In this document: positions 33,870-44,000 of the stretch, one piece after another | Numbering within the stretch: the stretch's first letter is position 1 | Layout: each line of letters starts with the position of its first letter | DNA from: an uncultured Bacteroides sp. | Lineage (GTDB): Bacteria; Bacteroidota; Bacteroidia; Bacteroidales; UBA932 | DNA length: 64,000 nucleotides | Direction: 5' to 3' | Assembly: GCA_945874355.1 (NCBI GenBank) | Contig: CAMCGB010000003.1 | Location: 62,001 to 126,000 of the forward strand | Made by a program: the position numbers and the translations under genes | The notes under the pieces: generated by a model | Told to the model about the DNA's origin: nothing | The model's input: only the letters and a program-made list of their open reading frames with translations | The model's database searches: none

Positions 33870-34862
33870 ATGATCAAAGCATCTACAAACCGCTATGTTA
33901 ACTTGCTCAAAAACAGCGGATTTCATGCACTCTTCGGAGACGAGGACAACAAGGATGTGGTAATTGGAGTGCTGAATATGCTTCTCCCCGCCCACCACCA
34001 GGTGACTGACTTCACTTACCTGAGGACCGAACTTCATGGACCTCTGCTCACCAACCGCGAGTACCGCTACGATTTCGTGTGTCGGGATACGGCAGGTTTG
34101 ACGTTTATCGTTGAGATGCAGTGTTATGATGAGGCCTACTGGTTCAAGCGCTGCGTGAGCTACTGCTGCCGCTCCTACGACAGGCTCACTGTGAAGGGAG
34201 AGAAAAAGGAGGATGAAGAGCAGGAGGCAGAGGAAAAGACAAAGAAGGGTGCAGGAAAGGAGAACGTGACAGACAGTATCATAACGCTTGAGCCAACAGG
34301 TTATGATGTACCGCCGCTGTACTTCATCGGCTTTATGGGAATTGATTTGAAACACGAGGACGAGCAGGCGTGGGAAGGGCGGTTCATTTCCGAGTACACA
34401 TTTATGGAAAAGACGACGCACGAATTGCAGGATGAGACAATTTTCATTATCTTCGCAGAGCTGAAGCGTTTCAATAAGAGCGAGGAGGAGTGCGTGACGT
34501 CTCAGGACAAGTTGCTGTACCTGTTCAAGCATATAGGCGAGTTGGAGGATGACGAGAATTGGAACAAGGACAAGTTCTGGCAGCGCTTCTTCGAGGCTTG
34601 TGAGATAGCGGCATTCAGCGAAAAGAAACGGGCACAATACGAACAGGATATGTACGACGAAAGAAGATTTCAGGGACAGTTGGCCGCCAGCTACAACAAT
34701 GGTCTGGAGGCAGGCATTGCCGAAGGCCGCGAGGAAGGCCGCGAGGAAGGCCGCGAGGAAGAGAGGCTGGAAAGCGCAAAGAAGATGGTCGGTGCAGGTG
34801 TTGACATAGACCTGGTATGCTCAACCTTGGGCGTTGATAAGGCGGCGCTGCTGGAGAAGTAA
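33870..34862 (+). CDS. Rpn-type PD-(D/E)XK nuclease family protein
   Basis: From the ATG at 33870 this is a 330-residue protein of the Rpn / PD-(D/E)XK family transposase group common in Bacteroidales. The start MIKASTNRYVNLLKNSGFHA leads into VVIGVLNMLLP. The nuclease core YDFVCRDTAGLTFIVEMQ carries Asp68, Glu82 and Gln84 of the D-x(n)-ExQ active site. A Lys/Glu-rich insertion lies at about residues 110-135. Near the C-terminus EGREEGREEGREE is encoded by a 12-base tandem repeat. Family members promote recombination or act in genome defence; they often have several genomic paralogs. An in-frame extension to 33735 is possible but would start inside the leader. Confidence 0.88.
   Translation: MIKASTNRYVNLLKNSGFHALFGDEDNKDVVIGVLNMLLPAHHQVTDFTYLRTELHGPLLTNREYRYDFVCRDTAGLTFIVEMQCYDEAYWFKRCVSYCCRSYDRLTVKGEKKEDEEQEAEEKTKKGAGKENVTDSIITLEPTGYDVPPLYFIGFMGIDLKHEDEQAWEGRFISEYTFMEKTTHELQDETIFIIFAELKRFNKSEEECVTSQDKLLYLFKHIGELEDDENWNKDKFWQRFFEACEIAAFSEKKRAQYEQDMYDERRFQGQLAASYNNGLEAGIAEGREEGREEGREEERLESAKKMVGAGVDIDLVCSTLGVDKAALLEK
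34722..34760 (+). repeat. 12-base tandem repeat inside the Rpn-type gene
   Basis: Three perfect copies of GAAGGCCGCGAG (34722-34757) plus a partial one encode Glu-Gly-Arg-Glu repeats. Copy-number change by slippage would keep the frame. Confidence 0.85.
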
Positions 34863-35200
34863 AGCCAGCCTTACTGCCGACTATGATTACTGGCGGAGTC
34901 CTTTGGGCTTCGTTTTTTCTGGCCCTCCCCTGTCATTTAGACCGAGACCGCAAGAGCTGTTTCACTTTCAGATAACACATTAATACTCTGCATATAAGCG
35001 CGCATCATCTGACGTATATTCTTGAAATTGCTTTCCTTTTTGAGCACAGCAGCGACATTATACTCACGCCAGGAGCAGGAAGAGAATAAGGAAATGGAGA
35101 AAATTATTCGATTAAAATTGTGTTAAACGCTTGAAAAAGACCCATAAAGTCTGTACCTTTGTAAGACGCGCTTAAAAACAACAAACCATATTATTTAATT
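34863..35200. other. intergenic stretch with a repeat trace and promoter
   Basis: Just downstream of the Rpn-type gene is a partial copy of the dispersed repeat (CTGTCATTTAGACCGAG near 34929). No gene is visible after it. The last part holds a promoter: TTG at 35134-35136 region and a TACCTTTG -7 box near 35154-35161 with about 20 bases between them, 40 bases before the small-peptide ATG. Confidence 0.55.
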
Positions 35201-35365
35201 ATGACAAAAAACACTTCTTTAAACCTTATGGGGGGGTCGGAAATTTACACCTCTCCTAAGTGCGAAACGATTGAGTTCGACGCAGTAACGACCATCTGCG
35301 CCGGCAGCGAAGGTGAATTCAGTCTTCCTGTATGGGGAGAAGATGATCTTGGTCTGGACTTCTAA
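35201..35365 (+). CDS. 54-residue peptide gene in front of a fimbrillin-like lipoprotein
   Basis: ATG at 35201, TAA at 35363-35365. The peptide starts MTKNTSLNLMGGSEIYTSPK, has the middle CETIEFDAVTTICAGSEGEF and a strongly acidic, aromatic end (WGEDDLGLDF). There is no signal peptide. Small genes of this shape, with a ...P-x-(C/E)-x-IEF-x-x-x-x-x-IC... core, often precede surface lipoprotein genes in Bacteroidales; their role is not known to me. Codons 10-12 contain a run of seven G residues (35230-35236), which could slip. It has a good promoter and is 13 bases from the lipoprotein gene, so the two share an mRNA. Confidence 0.7.
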   Translation: MTKNTSLNLMGGSEIYTSPKCETIEFDAVTTICAGSEGEFSLPVWGEDDLGLDF

Positions 35366-35378
35366 AAATTAAGCAGCT

Positions 35379-37040
35379 ATGAACAAGAACATTCTTACGA
35401 TGGGTCTAATTTGCGCAGCCGCATTCTCCCTCACCAGTTGTAACAAGGAACTCGAGCCTCAGGCTCCCGTCAAGGAAGGCGTTCCTTTCGAAATCATCGC
35501 CAGCACAGGTTCTACCAAAACTACCAATGACGGTCTGAACACCAAGTGGGCTTCAGGTGATAATGTCAGCGTTTTCCACGCAGAGGCAGGTAGCAAGAGC
35601 TATGGCTCAAACGACGAATTCACATACACCTCAGGAGACAGCTTCAAAGGAACCCTTACCGAAGTACTTAAAGACGGCAAGAGCTATGATTGGTATGTAG
35701 TATATAAGTATGCTAGCATCAAATCCCCTGCATCCGAAGATGCTGCTGGTGGTTACACATATGTAGGTAATAGCAAAGGAGTTACTCAAAACGGACTCAA
35801 TAGTACTGCACATCTTAGCGGAACAAGTTGCAATATGTATGGTGTAGCTAAGAATATCGCAGCAGACCAGCCTGTAGTTGTTGATATGAAGCACCTTACA
35901 TCTGTAGTAAAAATCAATGTAAAGAACTCTTCCGGAGCAGACTTGACTGTTTCCTCTGTTGAATTCACTGCCGAGGAAGACATTGTTGGTTCTTACTATA
36001 TCAATTTCACAGACGGGACACCAAAATATACGGCATCAACTGGTTATGTTAGCAACACTGCAAAACTGAGCGCAAAAAGTGCCACCATTGCTAATGGAGC
36101 TACTGCTGCTTTCTATATTCCAATCAAGCCTTTCACTGCCGCATCCGGAGATAAACTTTCAATAAGTGTTAACGGACATTCCAAAGAGAAGACTCTTACC
36201 AGTGATGTTACTTTTGTTGCCGGAACGATTCACTCTCTTAACTTCGATTATATAAAATTTCCTGAAATTAGTGTATCGTCTGGTTCTATTGACGTAGCAA
36301 AAGAAGGCGGAGATAAATCTTTCACATACACCATCACAAATTCTATCGCAGGAAAGAAAATCAAAGCTGTCGCCAGTGATTCATGGATTAACAATATTGG
36401 TTATCCCACTGATGGAACTGTTTCTTTCAAGGTAGACGCAAATACAGGTGGCGCGAGAACAGGAAAGATAACCCTCTCGTATGAGTACGCAAATGACGTA
36501 GAAGTTAGTGTAGAGCAGGCTGGTGCCATTGCATATGACTACAAACTCGTTGAAAGCGCCTTGGCAGATTGGAGAGGTGACTATCTAATTGCATATAGCT
36601 CAACAGTGTTTATGGATGGATCGCTTCCTGGCGGCAAGAGCACTGGACAAGTTGGAGGATCAGGTGCAAAGGCAAATCCTGGTACTGCGTTATCCGCAGA
36701 TGGAAAGACAGTTTCTGAAGAATGGGGAAATGAACATTATCTTACAATAGAAGCAATTGACGATAAAGACCTTTCTAAGGGCTATGTTCTAAAAACTCAT
36801 TCCACAACCAATCCATATATTTATGTTTCTTCTAAAAATAGTGGGATGACCGGCACAGCCACTAAATCAACAGCGGCAAAATATCCAATTTTTATTACCT
36901 TTAATGCTTCTAATGACGTATTGATTGTTCTTTCTGGAACTGCTGATGGAATGGCTTTAAGGTATAATACAAGTGGTTTCTTCCGGTATTATTCTAAGGA
37001 TACCCAACAACCTATTTACCTCTACAAGAAAGCAAACTGA
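35379..37040 (+). CDS. fimbrillin-like / BACON surface lipoprotein
   Basis: A 553-residue lipoprotein: MNKNILTMGLICAAAFSLTS with acylated Cys21 (LTSC). Residues about 35-300 form a fimbrillin-like beta domain (FEIIASTGSTKTTNDG, HLSGTSCNMYGVAKN, HSLNFDY). Residues about 305-385 form a BACON-type sandwich (DSWINNIGYPTDGTVSFKV, ARTGKITLSY). The rest is a beta-rich domain ending FRYYSKDTQQPIYLYKKAN. Such proteins reach the cell surface. The gene is visibly richer in A and T than its neighbours, suggesting transfer or exchange. After the TGA at 37038-37040 the same reading frame runs on into a nuclease. Confidence 0.85.
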   Translation: MNKNILTMGLICAAAFSLTSCNKELEPQAPVKEGVPFEIIASTGSTKTTNDGLNTKWASGDNVSVFHAEAGSKSYGSNDEFTYTSGDSFKGTLTEVLKDGKSYDWYVVYKYASIKSPASEDAAGGYTYVGNSKGVTQNGLNSTAHLSGTSCNMYGVAKNIAADQPVVVDMKHLTSVVKINVKNSSGADLTVSSVEFTAEEDIVGSYYINFTDGTPKYTASTGYVSNTAKLSAKSATIANGATAAFYIPIKPFTAASGDKLSISVNGHSKEKTLTSDVTFVAGTIHSLNFDYIKFPEISVSSGSIDVAKEGGDKSFTYTITNSIAGKKIKAVASDSWINNIGYPTDGTVSFKVDANTGGARTGKITLSYEYANDVEVSVEQAGAIAYDYKLVESALADWRGDYLIAYSSTVFMDGSLPGGKSTGQVGGSGAKANPGTALSADGKTVSEEWGNEHYLTIEAIDDKDLSKGYVLKTHSTTNPYIYVSSKNSGMTGTATKSTAAKYPIFITFNASNDVLIVLSGTADGMALRYNTSGFFRYYSKDTQQPIYLYKKAN

Positions 37041-38222
37041 ACCTCGTCCGGTGGGGACATCGGAGGCGGAGGTGCCGTTGACCGAGAGCCGAGCGGCAGC
37101 GTAAGCAACAATGACCCCGACATATTGAGTTCGACAGAGGCAACTCTGTCGGGCTCTTTTTCAGGGGCAAGCTCGACTCCGAGCGAAGTGGCCTTTTGGT
37201 GGGGCACTTCATCAAGTTCTTTGACAAACTGTGCTATAGCAAGTATCACTTCGTCTTCGACGGGTGCTGACGGGCTGGTGAGCGGCACTTTCAGCGCTAC
37301 CCTATCGGGCCTTACCCCCGGCGAGACTTATGTCTATCAGGCTTGCGCCACGGTAAGCGGAAGCGGAGAGTACGCCTCGCAGTCCAATACATTCTGGGCC
37401 AGCGGGACGAAGTTTTTCACACTCTCCAGCGGTGCTGAGCCTGCACTGGACGAGGATTGGCTGGAGCTTCCAAGTTCGATTGAAGGCAGCCGCTACAAAG
37501 TACTGAATGCAAACTCGGGGTCGGAGCGCAACTATACCTGTCTGTACGACACCCAATATATGGTATCGCTCTGGACGGCGTACCCGCTGAATAGTTCGCA
37601 TATAGGCTCTCTCGACCGACCTAAATCGTGGAGCTACAACCCTGCTCTGGCAGAAAACCTGCAGCCGAACCTCGTGAATCATTCCTATAGCGGGAGCAAG
37701 TACTCGCGCGGGCATATGATTCCGAACGGGTCTCGAAACGGAGTCAGCCAGATGCAGAAGCAGACTTTCTATGTGACCAACTCGGCGCCGCAGATCCAAA
37801 ACAAATTCAACGGTGGCATCTGGGCTGAGCTCGAGAACGCGATACAGTCTCTGGTGATAAGCAAAAACGAGGAGGTTTACATCGTGACGGGTTCAGCTTT
37901 CGAGAAGCAAGGTGAGAGCAAGTCGGTGAGCTATGTAAGTCCATCTGACGACAGCAGTCAGAAATGCGGCATACCGAATTACTTCTATAAGCTGGTGCTT
38001 CGGGTGAAGTATTCGGGTTCGACAGTCGTTTCGGCCTGCACGATAGGATTCTGGTTCGAGCATAAGGAGTACTCTGACCAGAATGCCTGGGCGAACTACA
38101 GCGTGTCAGTGGACCAGGTTGAGGAATGGACTGGGTTTGACTTTTTCGTGAACCTTCCGGACTCGATCGAAAACGCAGTCGAGAGCGCGACACCATCCTG
38201 GAGCGAGTTCAAAAGCTTCTAG
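37041..38222 (+). CDS. DNA/RNA non-specific endonuclease domain, in frame behind the lipoprotein's TGA
   Basis: The frame that ends at 37040 continues without another stop to 38222. It begins with a Gly/Ser linker (TSSGGDIGGGGAVDREPSGS), then a fibronectin-like domain (about 37125-37440) and a NucA-type endonuclease with the catalytic His in SRGHMIPNGSR and the metal-binding region FYVTNSAPQIQNKFNGG. No ATG occurs in this frame until deep inside the nuclease domain; a TTG at 37125 is the only plausible separate start. Most likely it was, or is by read-through, the C-terminal half of the lipoprotein. The secreted nuclease would degrade extracellular DNA or RNA. Start position is uncertain. Confidence 0.65.
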   Translation, partial: TSSGGDIGGGGAVDREPSGSVSNNDPDILSSTEATLSGSFSGASSTPSEVAFWWGTSSSSLTNCAIASITSSSTGADGLVSGTFSATLSGLTPGETYVYQACATVSGSGEYASQSNTFWASGTKFFTLSSGAEPALDEDWLELPSSIEGSRYKVLNANSGSERNYTCLYDTQYMVSLWTAYPLNSSHIGSLDRPKSWSYNPALAENLQPNLVNHSYSGSKYSRGHMIPNGSRNGVSQMQKQTFYVTNSAPQIQNKFNGGIWAELENAIQSLVISKNEEVYIVTGSAFEKQGESKSVSYVSPSDDSSQKCGIPNYFYKLVLRVKYSGSTVVSACTIGFWFEHKEYSDQNAWANYSVSVDQVEEWTGFDFFVNLPDSIENAVESATPSWSEFKSF

Positions 38223-38253
38223 CACAGCATACGCCAGTAAATAACATCAACGA

Positions 38254-38300
38254 AAATGACTGCATTTGACACCTTACGTCACTTGCAGTCATTTCTTTTT
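38254..38300 (+). terminator. rho-independent terminator after the nuclease
   Basis: AAATGACTGCA (38254-38264) and TGCAGTCATTT (38284-38294) are perfect inverted repeats with a 19-base loop, followed by CTTTTTC. Confidence 0.75.
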
Positions 38301-38316
38301 CGCTTATGTCGTAAGC

Positions 38317-38470
38317 CATAATAGATTTCTCCACGCGGCCTTCGGCCTTGGTCGAAATGACAAGAGGGGAAGCCTTGGTCGAAAAGACAAGGTGCGCTTC
38401 GCTTGGTCGAAATGACAGGGGGATACGCTCAAATAGATTTATTCGCGCTGCCTTCGGCCTTAAAGACAAT
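38317..38470 (-). repeat. dispersed repeat, short copy (several units)
   Basis: On the minus strand it contains three or four degenerate units of TGTCATTTCGACCAAGC, ending with GGAGAAATCTATT. It lies 3' of the nuclease terminator and just upstream of the next gene. It corresponds only to the first part of the longer copies at 33.0 and 56.2 kb. Confidence 0.75.
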
Positions 38471-38514
38471 GGGCAGACTGGCTGAAAAAAGAAAAGTTTA
38501 TTAACTTTGGGGCT

Positions 38515-39651
38515 ATGAAAAAGACAGCAGCCATCATTCTATTGGGCCTGAGCCTGTGCTCGGCCGCATTTGCGCAGAGCAAAACAGAGACCAAGAACTA
38601 CCAAAAGGCCCTCGCGAAGCCTTCAATCAAAGCATACGACGCTTTTCTGAAAAAGTACCCCAATTCAGTGTATTCCGCTGATATCGAGGCACGTAAAGAC
38701 ACTCTCCTAAGCATCACCCCTTATAGCTTCGAGAAGGCAGGCGAGATTGCGGCTACTCTTCTTCCTGAGTGCAGAGCAGAGAACTTGCGCGCTTTCCCCT
38801 TAAGAAAAGACGCCCAGGACTACATCTTCGCTGCGGCGCTTCAGGGCGAAGGGCTCGAGAAGGGATACATCCGAATCCATAAAGCCACACTTCAGAAAGG
38901 CAACTGGAGCCTGGAGGGAAGCATAGACCTACCTTACGGAAGCTGCGAAGAGCAGGACCAGGTGCAATTTGTAGACAGCCTGAGCTCCTTCAAAATCAAG
39001 GGCGAAACGAACTTCAAGTTCGCCCTCTACCGGAGTAATCCCCAGGGCGAAAGCGCAAGCTACTTCCTATGCTGCCTCGAGCCCATTCAGGACCATCTGG
39101 AGGCAGTAAGCTTCAACGGAAAGAAGGCCGAAGCAGCCGACGGGCAGTACCGCATAATCGGAAGGGTGGACGATATGATGCCGGACTCCAATAAGGCACA
39201 GATACGCCTGATGATAGCAGAAATCAAGGGGAACCCCAGGCTGGAGCAGATTTCGGACGAGGACTACTACACCGACCTTGCCATCGAATGGTGGCTGGAG
39301 CACAACAGCGCAGCGGGAAAGGTTTCTTCAGGCAAACTCTTATTCAGCCTTCTGGAGAACAATTGCTCCCTTGTGAGCGAGTTCCAGAAAGCCAAGGGGA
39401 AGCAGGATTCCGCCAAGTACAAGGCCGCCATTCTGGACATCCGGGGCTATACGGTGATAGTGGTATATCAGAAGACCAGCAAGGATTATGTACTGGCCTG
39501 GGCGGAACCGGAGTGCAAGGACCGCAAAAAAGACCAGTTGCTCTCGAGCATCTATTTCACCAATCAGAACTCTCTGAAGATGAACTACTACAAGGGCAAC
39601 CGGACTTTCAGCTACACTCTGAATCTTGCCTCCAAGACTCTCAGCAAGTAA
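38515..39651 (+). CDS. secreted protein of unknown function
   Basis: A 378-residue protein with a clean signal peptide (MKKTAAIILLGLSLCSAAFA, cleavage before QSK). Residues 28-65 look like a helical TPR-type repeat (AYDAFLKKYPNSVYSADIEA). The rest alternates beta strands without a family motif I recognise; it contains IEWWLEHNSAAGKVSSGKLL and a C-terminal KMNYYKGNRTFSYTLNLASK. It is probably periplasmic. It stands alone, converging on the dipeptidase gene with only 5 bases between stops. Confidence 0.7.
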   Translation: MKKTAAIILLGLSLCSAAFAQSKTETKNYQKALAKPSIKAYDAFLKKYPNSVYSADIEARKDTLLSITPYSFEKAGEIAATLLPECRAENLRAFPLRKDAQDYIFAAALQGEGLEKGYIRIHKATLQKGNWSLEGSIDLPYGSCEEQDQVQFVDSLSSFKIKGETNFKFALYRSNPQGESASYFLCCLEPIQDHLEAVSFNGKKAEAADGQYRIIGRVDDMMPDSNKAQIRLMIAEIKGNPRLEQISDEDYYTDLAIEWWLEHNSAAGKVSSGKLLFSLLENNCSLVSEFQKAKGKQDSAKYKAAILDIRGYTVIVVYQKTSKDYVLAWAEPECKDRKKDQLLSSIYFTNQNSLKMNYYKGNRTFSYTLNLASKTLSK

Positions 39652-39656
39652 GAGCT

Positions 39657-41006
39657 CTAGGGGAGATATTCGTAGAATTTGGCGATAGCCTCCATCCCGC
39701 CGAAAAGCTGGGACAGGAGGTAACTCTCGTTGGGAGAATGAATTGCATCCCTCTCAAGACCGAATCCCATAAGCAGGGGGTCAATGTGGAGTATCTTCTG
39801 CATCTGGGCCAGAATGGCGATGGAGCCGCCTCCGCGGGAAGGCACAGGGGTCTTGCCGAACACATCTTCAATGGCCTTGGAGGCAGCCTTATAGGCAGGA
39901 GAACTGATAGGAATCAGGAAGCCTTCCCCACCCTCGAACTGCTTCACTTCGACGCTCACGCTCTTGGGCGCCAGACTCTTGAAATATGAGCTGAAGCGCT
40001 TGGCAATCTCGCTGCTCTTCTGATTGGGCACAAGACGGAATGAAATCTTGGCACTGGCTTCGGAAGGCAGCACAGTCTTCGCTCCTTCAAGTATATAACC
40101 TCCCTTGATGCCGCACACATCCATACAGGGACGTATGCCGGTACGCTCCAGGGTCGTATAGCCCTTTTCTCCCCTCAAGCCGCGAACTCCGATCGAATCC
40201 ATATACTCCTTCTTGTCGTACGGCGCTCCGGCAAGCAGACGCCTCTCGCTCCTGCTCAGTTCCACCACATCATCGTAGAAATGGGGCACGGTAATCCTTC
40301 CGTCCTCGTCTATGAGCTTGGAAATCATCTCGCAAAGCACCTGGATGGGGTTCGCCACGGCGCCGCCGTAATGGCCCGAATGCAGGTCGCGCGACGGCCC
40401 CTTGACCTTTACCTCCATATAGCACAGGCCTCTCATTCCGCAATTGATGGAAGGCAGATGCTCCGAAATCATAGTCGTGTCGCTGACCAGACAAAGGTCC
40501 GCCTTGAGCAGCTTGCGGTTCTGTTTCATCCACGCAGTCAGCGAAGGGCTGCCGATTTCCTCCTCACCTTCGAAAAGGAACTTCACATTGTGGCGCAGCA
40601 GGCCGCTGGAAAGCAGGTATTCGAAGGCCTTGATGTGCATGAAGAGCTGGCCCTTGTCATCGTTGGCTCCACGCGCCCATATAGCCCCGTCGTGAATCTG
40701 AGGCTCGAACGGGTCGCTGTTCCACTTCTCCAGAGGCTCTACAGGCTGCACATCATAATGGCCATAGACCAGAACAGTTTTCGCCTTCGGATCCACAATC
40801 TTGCGGCCGAATACCACCGGATGGCCTTCTGTGTCGCACACTCCCGCCTCGTCTGCTCCTGCCTTCAAAAGTAGGTCGGCAAGGGCAGATGCGCATTTGT
40901 ACATATCGTCCTTGTGTTCACTCCGCGCGCTGATTGAAGGGATTCTCAACACTGAGAACAACTCTTCCAGGAAGCGCTCCCTGTTCTGATCGATGTATTG
41001 CTTCAT
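39657..41006 (-). CDS. M20-family dipeptidase
   Basis: A 449-residue metallopeptidase of the M20 dipeptidase group. Zinc-binding and catalytic elements are VYGHYDVQPVEPLEKW (near residue 85), RGANDDKGQLFMH (near residue 118), FEGEEEIGSPS (near residue 150) and the dimerisation domain with SGHYGGAVANP. No signal peptide, so it is cytoplasmic and would cleave imported dipeptides. Its ATG overlaps the stop of the GH78 gene by 4 bases (ATGA, 41003-41006), so translation is probably coupled, an unusual pairing of a peptidase with a rhamnosidase. Confidence 0.9.
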   Translation of the reverse strand: MKQYIDQNRERFLEELFSVLRIPSISARSEHKDDMYKCASALADLLLKAGADEAGVCDTEGHPVVFGRKIVDPKAKTVLVYGHYDVQPVEPLEKWNSDPFEPQIHDGAIWARGANDDKGQLFMHIKAFEYLLSSGLLRHNVKFLFEGEEEIGSPSLTAWMKQNRKLLKADLCLVSDTTMISEHLPSINCGMRGLCYMEVKVKGPSRDLHSGHYGGAVANPIQVLCEMISKLIDEDGRITVPHFYDDVVELSRSERRLLAGAPYDKKEYMDSIGVRGLRGEKGYTTLERTGIRPCMDVCGIKGGYILEGAKTVLPSEASAKISFRLVPNQKSSEIAKRFSSYFKSLAPKSVSVEVKQFEGGEGFLIPISSPAYKAASKAIEDVFGKTPVPSRGGGSIAILAQMQKILHIDPLLMGFGLERDAIHSPNESYLLSQLFGGMEAIAKFYEYLP

Positions 41007-44000
41007 AACTTAACCTTAAACTCGTAGTATCCGCTCTGCAGCTCTGCCATCACCTTGCCTTCCAGCGAACGCAGGGGTGAAGCCGTTCCGGCTCCGCTCA
41101 CGATGCTGACGCCCTCCTTCGAAGGAGCCTGAAGGGTAAGCGAAGCGCTGGTGTTGGCGGGAATTTTGACTGTATATATATAGCCTCCTTCAACCTTCTT
41201 CCAGGAAGATTCCACCTTTCCGTAAGGGGTCTCAAATCCTCCCTTCACCCACTCGAGGCTTCCTCCCACCTTGGGCTGAAGGATTATGTGCTTATATGCC
41301 GGATCCTTTTCATCTCTCTGGATACCAAGCAGATGCGCATACATCCACTCTCCTATCGCTCCGTATGCATAATGGTTGAAAGAGTTCATATCCACCGGAC
41401 CGAACCCGTTTTCGATGGTATATGAATTCCATCTTTCCCACATTGTGGTGGCACCCTGGAGCACGGGGTACAGCCACGAAGGATAGGCCGTCTGCTCGAA
41501 CAGGTCGAAGGCCACATCGTCCCTGCCGTTCTCGCTCAGCGCGACATTCAGACAGGGCGTGCCGATAAATCCGGTAGTAAGAGTATTGCCCTTCTGGCGT
41601 ATGTTTTGAACCAGATTCTCCGTCGCCTTTTGCTTCAAGCTCTCATCCACCACTCCGAACGCGAGCGGAAGAGCGTACGAGGTCTGGGTGTTGCTAACCG
41701 TACGTCCCTCTGAATCAAAGTATCTGGCATTAAAGGCCCGCTTGATGTTCTCGTACAGAAGAGCATAACGGCGGCTGTCGTCCTTCTTTCCGAGAGCCTC
41801 GGCCATCCGGGACATCATTCGTGCATCGTAGGCATAATAGGCAGTATTCGTAAGCCCGAGGTCAGTGCGTTCGAGGGCAAGATGGTCCCCAATTCCTGTT
41901 GCGGGCTGGAGGTAGTCCTGGGCCATCCTCTCCAGATAATCCATATACTTTACCATTGACGGATAATGCTCCTCCAGCACTGAAATGTCGCCGTACTGCA
42001 TCCACACCTGATAGGGCACAATGATTCCGGCATCCATCCAGCCTATCCATCCGGGCTGATTGTTGGTAAATCCAACAGGGGGACGGCCGGTCACGGGATA
42101 GTAGTTGAAATAGCTTCCGTCCTTGTTCTGATTGTCTCTCATGGAGTAGAACCAGCGGGCGTAGAACTTGTCCACCCAGGGGCTGAAGTAAGTTGCAGTG
42201 CGGGCAAATACCTGCGCATCGCCTGTCCATCCCTGCCTCTCATCCCTCTGGGGGCAGTCGGTAGGCACTGATTGGAAATTGCCTCTCTGGCCCCATAAAA
42301 TATTCTCATACAGCCTGTTAACCAATGGATTAGAGCTCTCGAAACTGCTGGTGCACTCGCCTATCGACTCGAGCACCACTGCCTTTACACTCTCCAGCGG
42401 GAGGGGTTTGTCGAGGCCGGTGATTGACACATATCTGAATCCGTGGTCAGTGAATATGGGCTGATAATCCTCCCCTTCCTCTCTTCCCGCAAAGGTATAT
42501 GTATCAATCGATATGGCGCCGCGATAGTTCTCGATATAAGCCTGTCCCTTCATCTTTTCATACACTTCCCTGGTATAGGGAGGCACGGGATTCTCGGGGA
42601 TAATTTCGGGGTATGTCATCTCGGCGAAGCGCAGTTCTATCCTCCTGCCGCGCGCAGCCTTCATCCCCTCGAGACGGGGCACTCCGACTACATTCTGGCC
42701 AAAGTCATAGACAAAGGTACCCTTGACCGGTTCGCTCACGCTGCAGGCCGTGAGGGTAATGTTGTTCTGGATGGGAAGACCCACATAAGACTGGATATCT
42801 ACCTTATAATCAGGAGCTTCAAGCACATCAGCGCTCTTCCAGGACGAGTCGTCGAAAGAGCCCTCCTTCCAGTGGGCAACTTCCTTGCGGGCATCGTAGT
42901 CCTCGCCGAACTGGAAGCCGTTGCGCACTACTGGCCCCTGGTCGTACTTCTTCCAACTCTCGTCGCTGACTATGGTCTGACGACTGCCGTCCTCGAACTC
43001 GAGCACCAGCTTGGCGAGCAGGCTCTGCCTTATTCCATAAGGGTCCACGTAGGCAGAGGTGAAGATGTTCAAATCGCTGTACCAGCCGCTTCCAAGCATG
43101 GCCGAGAGGGCATTGGAGCCTTCGGCAAGCATTGAGGTCACATCGTAGCTGTTGTACATTATCCGGTAGCGATAGTCGGTCCATCCGGGGTTGAAATAGT
43201 CATTGCTGACTCTCCGTCCGTTGATATAGAACTCATATATGCCTCTTGCCGTAAGGTATAGTTTGGCGCTCTTGAGAGGCTTGTCTATTGTAAGCGCGCG
43301 ACGGAGCATAGGGGCGCTGACCTGGCCGTAAGGCTCCCATACTGAGAGCTTTCCGTTGCCTTTAACCAGCCTTTTGCTTTGCGGGTCGGTGTAGAGGGTC
43401 TGTCCCCAGTTGGACTCGCTGATACGTATATCAGAGAACTCTGCACTATGGCCCTTGGGCTGCTTGAAGCCTATGGAATGAAGCCTTGCCCAGTCGTGCA
43501 CCCTGCGTCCGTCGGGATAAGGGTCAATTGTCATCTGATAGGGATTGCCGCTCGAGACGTTCTCCCTCCTGGGAGCCTTCGAAACGCCTTCGGTAGGCTT
43601 GAGAACCACTCCGTCCACACTTGCTATCAGATTGGATTTCAGATGATAGCCCGGGGTACTGACATCCAGCTTCACTGAGTGCTGACTGTGGGCTGTCTCT
43701 TTCGGGACGACACTGCTGATGTCGATTGTGGAAAGGTGCCTGAGCTCTCCCTCCACGCAGTAGTCCACTATCAACCGGGGCTTGTCCTCTATATTCAGTT
43801 CTACGCTGATATAATTGTCCTTGTCCTTTGCGCTGTATACGAACACGGCGCGGGAGCTGCCCTGAGGGATGGTGACATTGTAGTCAATGATAAAATTGGT
43901 GCGATACTTCGATACGCCCAGCTCTTCGGAGCCTATCCACTTCGCCCCGCTCCATCCCTGGGTCATCAGTCCGGTGTCGAACCAGCTGGCCTCGCTCTCG

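Noticed and set aside
37038..37040. TGA as selenocysteine codon
   Set aside because: No SECIS-like hairpin is apparent behind it, and the codon lies in a flexible Gly/Ser linker where selenocysteine has no obvious use.
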